NCBI RefSeq assembly: GCF_001188955.3
Contig: NZ_JPRF03000037.1
Span: forward strand, 1 to 64,000
DNA length: 64,000 bases
Reading direction: 5' to 3'
Origin: Kitasatospora aureofaciens
GTDB taxonomy: Bacteria > Actinomycetota > Actinomycetes > Streptomycetales > Streptomycetaceae
Shown: positions 59,278 to 64,000 of the stretch, piece by piece
How the letters are laid out: every line of letters begins with the position of its first letter
Position numbering within the stretch: position 1 is the first letter of the stretch
Notes under the pieces: model-generated
Told to the model about the DNA's origin: nothing
The model's input: the letters and a program-made list of their open reading frames with translations, nothing else
Database searches by the model: none
Made by a program: the position numbers and the translations under genes

Positions 59278-59387
59278 GGTTTTCGGCTTCTACCAGGCAC
59301 CAGGTCCGGGCCACAAGCGGCAGGTGCTGTGATCGTCGCCACTCGATGCCTCCGGGAACGACCCCGGAAACAGTCGGTTCTTGAGTC

Positions 59388-59431
59388 CACTAATTTAATA
59401 TGTAAAATTGCACTTCTATTCACTGTAAATC
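59388..59431. other. AT-rich island in an otherwise GC-rich intergenic stretch
   Basis: About 44 bases containing TAATTTAATATGTAAAATTG stand out strongly from the surrounding composition. No ORF, repeat or tRNA 3' copy is seen. The stretch 59278-59507 shows nothing else recognisable. Confidence 0.7.
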
Positions 59432-59507
59432 CCCCCCGCACCACGTGCACCAAATCGTTATCCGGAGTTCAGCATTCCGACCCTCGCGAAGCGCGCTCCG
59501 GGCACGA

Positions 59508-59557
59508 CAAAGGGGCCGCTGACCGGACCCGGCGGAGTCCGGTCAGCGGCCCCTTTG
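59508..59557. terminator. 21-bp-stem terminator for bldC
   Basis: 59508-59528 (CAAAGGGGCCGCTGACCGGAC, split here as read) is exactly complementary to 59537-59557, with an 8-base loop, 19 bases past the bldC stop. Confidence 0.93.
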
Positions 59558-59575
59558 AAAGAGCCTTCGGCCTAA

Positions 59576-59782
59576 TCAGGCCTCAGTGCGCTGAGCGGGA
59601 ATCCCGGCCAGCAGGGCACGCACCTCCGCCTCACGGTAACGACGGTGACCGCCGAGCGTGCGGATCGACGTCAGCTTGCCCGCCTTGGCCCAGCGGGTGA
59701 CCGTCTTCGGGTCAACGCGGAACATGGTGGCAACCTCCGCCGGCGTCAGCAGCGGCTCAGCATCAGGGGTACGAGCGGTCAT
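59576..59782 (-). CDS. bldC: BldC, MerR-like developmental regulator
   Basis: The 68-residue protein is essentially one winged helix-turn-helix: LLTPAEVATMFRVDPKTVTR, WAKAGKLTSIRTLGGHRRYR. BldC is known in Streptomyces as a small MerR-related DNA-binding protein that binds cooperatively at direct repeats and times entry into sporulation. An AGGAGG site precedes the ATG. Neighbours (hrpA, hypothetical, vdh, DUF3073, purM) match the known locus. Confidence 0.95.
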   Translation of the reverse strand: MTARTPDAEPLLTPAEVATMFRVDPKTVTRWAKAGKLTSIRTLGGHRRYREAEVRALLAGIPAQRTEA

Positions 59783-60269
59783 GAGCGGCCTCCTCGGGAG
59801 AACCGAACCAGGGCGGTTCTATCCTTCAAATTCTGCACCTTGGCCCGCGATGCCCTAAATGGCATAGACGGACCGAGTCGGTTATAGGACGAACGGCTTG
59901 TCCTGGTGTCTACAACTACACCATCCGTCCAGCCCTATCGACCAAACCGCCAAAATTGACCCCTCACGGGTTCAAGGCCGACGGATGGCGATGGACCACC
60001 CCATAACGGACAGTCACTCGACAGTGACGTCCGGTTACGAGGGGACCAGACCCTCCGTTTCCCCGCAAAGCACGCATCGACTCCAGAACCACCCAAAAGT
60101 GGGCACGCTCACGTGAAGTTGGGCTGGTTGTCCCATTTTTGCACATAGGGGTAAGTTCGCGTCAACGGTGAGTAGTGTCACGTTCGGCAGCTATTGACCC
60201 GAACCGGGACCTCGGTCGGAGCCGTTGCGGACCAAAGACCCCTCCCAGTCATACACGGGCGGTCGGACG
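59783..60269. promoter_or_regulatory. bldC promoter region (about 490 bases without a gene)
   Basis: The stretch between the bldC start and the 3' end of the next leftward gene contains relatively AT-rich segments near 59820-59960 and 60115-60165. No ORF with a ribosome site is seen. The bldC promoter should lie close to its start; exact elements cannot be fixed by eye. Confidence 0.4.
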
Positions 60270-61181
60270 TCAGTTCGCCTGCCGCAGCGCAAGCACCCGC
60301 CGCCAGCGCACCGTCAGTTCCCCGTACGCGCGCAGCGCCTCGGCGGTGTCCCCCGCCCGCAGCGCCCGCAGCCCGTCCTCCAGCTCCCCCGCCGAACGGT
60401 CCGCCAACAGCCTCTCCGGCCCCAGCAGATGCACCAGCCCCCCGTAGTCCAGCTCCACCAGCGAGCGCGGGTGGAACTCCTCCAGCCACCGCCCGACCTG
60501 CTCCGCCCCGCGCACCAACTCCCCCTCCGGCACCGCCTCGCGCAGAGCCCGGTAGGCCCGCGCCACCCGGCGCCGCGCCTGGGCCATCGGCACCAGGTAG
60601 AACAGCGCCGCCGGCCTCCCCCGCTCCCCCTCCACTCCCTCCCCGTCCGTACCCCCCGGCACGAAGCAACGGTCCTCGTCCCCGAACGGGAGGAACCAGC
60701 GCACCGGCACCTCCCACCGGCTGGTGAGGATCCACGGCCGGGCGTCCGGGTGCCCGGCCAGCCAGCGCTCCCGGTCCGCCTCGGCGGCCGCCCTGGTCAC
60801 CGGCGGCACCGCGGTGTCCAGCAGCGCCACCGGAGCCCCCGCCCGCAGCTCCTCCAGCGCCTGCCAGCTGCGCAGCCTGGTCGCCCACGGGCACACGTAC
60901 AGTACGCCGTCGACGATCCGCAGGTACGCCCGCCCGCTCTCCTTCTCCGGCAGCGCCCTCGGCGTGCGGGCGGCCAGCTCCGCGAGCGCCTCCCGCTGCT
61001 CCTCCAGCACCGCCGCGGCCACCGACTGCTCGGCCGCCGACGCGTCCGGCCCGTGCTCCGCCGCGTAGGCCTGCCAGTCCGCCCGCTCGGGTTCCGGGTA
61101 GGCCGCCAGCGGCTCGTAGACGCGCAGGTGGGCGGCGTAGGGCGGCAGTACGGAAGTGCGTACGACGGTCACGTCCTGCAT
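60270..61181 (-). CDS. Conserved hypothetical protein of the bldC locus
   Basis: The protein has 303 residues and begins MQDVTVVRTSVLPPYAAHLR. It has no export signal or membrane helix. Conserved-looking parts are YLRIVDGVLYVCPWATRLRS, WEVPVRWFLPFGDEDRCFVP and ARRRVARAYRALREAVPEGE. I do not recognise a domain with known function. Its place between bldC and vdh matches the streptomycete gene order. Confidence 0.85.
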   Translation of the reverse strand: MQDVTVVRTSVLPPYAAHLRVYEPLAAYPEPERADWQAYAAEHGPDASAAEQSVAAAVLEEQREALAELAARTPRALPEKESGRAYLRIVDGVLYVCPWATRLRSWQALEELRAGAPVALLDTAVPPVTRAAAEADRERWLAGHPDARPWILTSRWEVPVRWFLPFGDEDRCFVPGGTDGEGVEGERGRPAALFYLVPMAQARRRVARAYRALREAVPEGELVRGAEQVGRWLEEFHPRSLVELDYGGLVHLLGPERLLADRSAGELEDGLRALRAGDTAEALRAYGELTVRWRRVLALRQAN

Positions 61182-61380
61182 GGTCGCACGCGCCGCGCGG
61201 CGCCGGGAGGGCGCGCCTGCGAACCGTTCGTCCCCGCACCGCGCGAGCTCCTCCGTCTCACCCTTCGGACAACCGGCACAAGCTCGGACAAGACGGCGGA
61301 TCAGCGGCCCCCGCCCGACTACTCTTCGGCTTAGGCGCCCGCACCACAGCAGCGGGCCTTTCGATACTGGAGTCACCACA

Positions 61381-62538
61381 GTGACCGACGTACAGACCCC
61401 GGCCACGCACCCCGCACCCGGCGTGCTCAGCAGGATCTTCCGCACCGAGCAGGACGGCGCCCCCGGCGACGGCCACGAGCAGGTCGTCCTCTGCCACGAC
61501 CGCAGCTCCGGGCTCAAGGCGATCATCGCCATCCACTCCACCGCCCTCGGCCCCGCCCTCGGCGGCACCCGCTTCTTCCCGTACGCCTCCGAGGAGGCGG
61601 CCCTGGAGGACGCGCTGAACCTCTCCCGCGGGATGTCCTACAAGAACGCGCTCGCCGGCCTCGACCTCGGCGGCGGCAAGGCCGTCATCATCGGTGACCC
61701 GAACAAGGACAAGAACGAGGCGATGCTCCGGGCCTACGGCCGCTTCGTCGAGTCCCTGCGCGGCCGCTACATCACCGCCTGCGACGTGGGCACCTACGTC
61801 CAGGACATGGACGTCATCGCGCGCGAGACCGAGTTCGTGACCGGCCGCTCGCCCGAGCACGGCGGCGCCGGCGACTCGTCGATCCTGACCGCCTTCGGCG
61901 TCTTCCAGGGCATGCGCGCCTCCGCCCAGGCCCGTTGGGGCCAGCCCACCCTGCGCGGCAAGCGGGTCGGCGTCGCGGGCGTCGGCAAGGTCGGCCACTA
62001 CCTGGTCGGCCACCTGGTCGCGGACGGCGCCACCGTGGTCGTCACCGACCCCTTCGAGGCCGCCGTCAACCGCGTGCGCGCGGCCCACCCGGAGGTGGAG
62101 GTGGTCGCCGACACCACCGCCCTGCTCCAGGCCAAGCTGGACGTCTACGCCCCCTGCGCCCTCGGCGGCGCGCTGACCGACCCCGTGGTCGCGGCGCTCA
62201 GCGAGTTCGGCACCTCCATCGTCTGCGGCGCGGCCAACAACCAGCTGGCCCACCCGGGCGTCGAGAAGGACCTGTCCGACCGCGGCATCCTCTACGCCCC
62301 CGACTACCTGGTGAACTCCGGCGGCGTGATCCAGGTCGCCGACGAGATCGACGGCTTCAACTTCGAGCGGGCCAAGAACAAGGCCACCAAGATCTTCGAC
62401 ACCACCCTGGAGATCTTCACCCGGGCAGCCGCCGACGGCGTCCCGCCGGCGGTCGCCGCCGACCGCCTGGCCGAGAAGCGGATGCGCGAGATCAGCGCGC
62501 TGCGCACGGTCCTGCTGCCGGGCGCCCGCCGCGGCTGA
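61381..62538 (+). CDS. vdh: Valine/leucine dehydrogenase (branched-chain amino acid dehydrogenase)
   Basis: This 385-residue enzyme would oxidatively deaminate branched-chain amino acids with NAD+, feeding acyl precursors to antibiotics. It has the Glu/Leu/Val dehydrogenase segment GGTRFFPYASEEAALEDALN, catalytic Lys in YKNALAGLDLGGGKAVI, and the Rossmann motif GVAGVGKVGHYLVGHL. ACDVGT and AANNQLAHPG are further family motifs. The GTG at 61381 overlaps a CACAGTGACC context with no strong ribosome site. Gene order next to bldC matches the known vdh. Confidence 0.93.
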   Translation: MTDVQTPATHPAPGVLSRIFRTEQDGAPGDGHEQVVLCHDRSSGLKAIIAIHSTALGPALGGTRFFPYASEEAALEDALNLSRGMSYKNALAGLDLGGGKAVIIGDPNKDKNEAMLRAYGRFVESLRGRYITACDVGTYVQDMDVIARETEFVTGRSPEHGGAGDSSILTAFGVFQGMRASAQARWGQPTLRGKRVGVAGVGKVGHYLVGHLVADGATVVVTDPFEAAVNRVRAAHPEVEVVADTTALLQAKLDVYAPCALGGALTDPVVAALSEFGTSIVCGAANNQLAHPGVEKDLSDRGILYAPDYLVNSGGVIQVADEIDGFNFERAKNKATKIFDTTLEIFTRAAADGVPPAVAADRLAEKRMREISALRTVLLPGARRG

Positions 62539-62561
62539 CCGGGCCCGCTCCGGTGAGCCGG

Positions 62562-62596
62562 TGCGCGGGGGGCCGTCACCGTCGGCCCCCCGCGCA
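62562..62596 (+). terminator. Hairpin terminator of vdh
   Basis: TGCGCGGGGGGCCG (62562-62575) pairs with CGGCCCCCCGCGCA (62583-62596) around TCACCGT. The remaining bases to 62921 contain no gene and should carry the DUF3073 promoter. Confidence 0.9.
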
Positions 62597-62921
62597 TCAC
62601 GATGTGGAACCGGATTCTCACTTCTCCGCCCGAACGGGTGATCCCAGGCCCCCCCAGGGGGGATAATCGGTCCTGGAACGACGGACCCCGAACACCTCCG
62701 GACAGCGTGCAAAACGCCGCAAAACCTCCTCTGACCTGGGAAGACCCGGTCGTTGGTGCAGTCGGTGCGCGCCACGTCACACCGACGACGTACCGTCCAG
62801 CGGCGGAAACAGGTACCGTTAATGCTCCAAGGGACGGTCCTCCCATTCGGGCAGGCCGGTCCTGATCATGAACACGTGTCAGACTCGGGGCCGTGAGCCC
62901 CATCGTTGAGGGGGTCGACCC

Positions 62922-63179
62922 ATGGGGCGCGGCCGGGCCAAGGCCAAGCAGACGAAGGTCGCCCGCGAGCTGAAGTACAACAGCGGCGGGTTCGACGCTA
63001 ACCGTCTGTCCAACGAGCTGGGCGTATCGCCGTCCACCGCTTCGATCGACCCGGAGCCGATCGAGGAGGAGGAGGACGACGACCCGTACGCGGAGTACGC
63101 CGCCCGCTACGCCGACCTCGACGACGAGGACGACAACGAGCCGGGCAACGGGCCGTCGCGGGCATCCCGCCGCTCGTAA
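62922..63179 (+). CDS. DUF3073 protein
   Basis: The 85-residue protein starts MGRGRAKAKQTKVARELKYN followed by SGGFDANRLSNELG, the invariant DUF3073 opening, then an acidic tail (EEEEDDDPYAEYAARYADLD). It is near-universal in actinomycetes next to purM. The basic head plus acidic tail suggests nucleic-acid or ribosome contact, but no function is known. Confidence 0.93.
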   Translation: MGRGRAKAKQTKVARELKYNSGGFDANRLSNELGVSPSTASIDPEPIEEEEDDDPYAEYAARYADLDDEDDNEPGNGPSRASRRS

Positions 63180-63312
63180 CCCACAGCTTCGCCGGACCGG
63201 TCCGGGCGCCCCTGGGTGCCGGACCGGTCTTCGGCGTTCCTCCGGGCGGATCCGGCGCCGTCGCGGACGACAGCCGTCGGTTGCCAGGCCAGGGTGACCG
63301 CCGCAGACGTGC

Positions 63313-63350
63313 GGCAGAGGCCCCTCCGGTGCACCGGAGGGGCCTCTGCC
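63313..63350. terminator. Bidirectional terminator between DUF3073 and purM
   Basis: GGCAGAGGCCCCTCCGGT (63313-63330) is exactly complementary to 63333-63350. Confidence 0.93.
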
Positions 63351-63372
63351 GTCAACGGGGCCGGACGGGCCG

Positions 63373-64000
63373 TCAGCCCGCCGTGAAGCCCTCGTAGGCG
63401 TTGTAGAGGGCCGCGCCCTCCGTGTGCTCGTCGGTGCGCTCGACGATGTCACCGAGCAGCCAGGCCTCGACGCCGCGGTCCTCCAGGATCGACAGCACCA
63501 CGTCCACCGAGTGCGGCGGGACGACGGCGACCATGCCGACACCCATGTTGAGCGTCTTCTCCAGCTCCAGGGTGGCCACCTTGCCGACCTCGGCGACGGT
63601 CCGGAAGACCGGCAGCGGGGTCCAGGTGCCGCGGTCCAGGCGGGCGTGCAGGCCGTCCGGGATGACCCGGGCCAGGTTGGCCGCCAGGCCGCCGCCGGTC
63701 ACGTGCGAGAAGGCGTGCACCTCGGTCGCGCGGGTGAGCGCCAGGCAGTCCAGCGAGTAGATCCGGGTCGGCTCCAGCAGCTCCTCGCCGAGGGTGCGGC
63801 CGAACTCCTCGACCTTGCGGTCCAGCTTCCAGCCGGCCTGGTTCAGCAGCACGTGGCGGACCAGCGAGTAGCCGTTGGAGTGCAGGCCGGAGGCGGCCAT
63901 CGCGATCACCACGTCGCCCGCCCGGACCCGCTCGGAGCCCAGCAGCGCGTCGGCCTCGACCACACCGGTGCCGGCGCCCGCGACGTCGTACTCGTCCGGG
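63373..64000 (-). CDS. purM: Phosphoribosylformylglycinamidine cyclo-ligase (AIR synthase), 5' part outside window
   Basis: The C-terminal 208 residues are present, running off the right edge. Motifs of PurM: GDVVIAMAASGLHSNGYSLV, LLEPTRIY, VHAFSHVTGGGLAANLARVI and LNMGVGMVAVV. The enzyme closes FGAM to AIR with ATP in purine synthesis. Adjacent to DUF3073 as is typical. Confidence 0.95.
   Translation of the reverse strand, partial: PDEYDVAGAGTGVVEADALLGSERVRAGDVVIAMAASGLHSNGYSLVRHVLLNQAGWKLDRKVEEFGRTLGEELLEPTRIYSLDCLALTRATEVHAFSHVTGGGLAANLARVIPDGLHARLDRGTWTPLPVFRTVAEVGKVATLELEKTLNMGVGMVAVVPPHSVDVVLSILEDRGVEAWLLGDIVERTDEHTEGAALYNAYEGFTAG

Overview
The window is high-GC actinomycete chromosome. 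It most resembles Streptomyces or its close relative Kitasatospora. The strongest marker is the block at the right end: an HrpA-type DEAH helicase, a tRNA-Asp, the 68-residue developmental regulator BldC, a conserved hypothetical protein, valine/leucine dehydrogenase, a DUF3073 protein and purM. This gene order is known around bldC in Streptomyces. GTG and even TTG starts, ATGA/GTGA overlaps and long GC-rich hairpin terminators fit the same group.

About 1-27 kb is dominated by a ribosomal-peptide (RiPP) gene cluster of the azole-forming NHLM type, meaning nitrile-hydratase-like leader microcin. A rightward operon (1717-11938) encodes a fused leader-binding/YcaO cyclodehydratase, a SagB-type FMN dehydrogenase, an HlyD-like adaptor, a C39-peptidase ABC exporter, a second NHLM ABC protein and a YciI-like protein. 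The precursor is not beside them. It lies 9 kb away (20707-21075, minus strand) and ends in a Gly-Gly site followed by the 11-residue core NSCCCPCCCCT. The precursor heads a tightly overlapping leftward operon: DrrAB-like ABC exporter, P450, FAD amine-oxidase-like enzyme, Rieske oxygenase and alpha/beta hydrolase. Divergent from it are a second P450, a methyltransferase and a small membrane protein; next comes an O-carbamoyltransferase. A GAATACGCAT-type motif recurs in front of the YcaO operon and in a 12-bp iteron array plus an 18-bp perfect palindrome in front of the second P450 operon. A related GCGTACGC site lies before the carbamoyltransferase. This suggests one regulon, perhaps under the LuxR-type ATPase regulator cut by the left edge. 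The inferred product is a heavily tailored polythiazole peptide. A secreted G1 peptidase, an MFS transporter and a decayed DUF397 gene sit between the two halves.

26-39 kb holds a TetR gene beside what looks like the remnant of its transporter target, a frameshifted LiaF-like gene, an orphan ATP-synthase b-subunit paralogue, tRNA-Lys, several metabolic or housekeeping genes, a bacterial-type poly(ADP-ribose) glycohydrolase macrodomain protein, a DEAD-box helicase with an RGG-type repeat tail, a lipoprotein and a fluoride-channel operon (FluC-DUF190-FluC). A tRNA cluster (Glu-Asp-Phe) follows at 39.4-39.7 kb.

40-49 kb carries a helicase-associated-domain protein and a plant-polysaccharide region: a secreted RICIN-domain protein with an unassigned enzyme-like domain, then a divergent pair made of a GH28 polygalacturonase and a GH10-RICIN-GH62 arabinoxylan-degrading fusion. 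The pair shares a duplicated promoter and signal-peptide cassette. 49-55 kb contains a Uma2 nuclease-like protein, a hydrolase, a zinc-less alcohol-dehydrogenase-like reductase, a LysR regulator, and an ECF sigma factor (SigE family) with a membrane partner. The bldC block then runs to the end.
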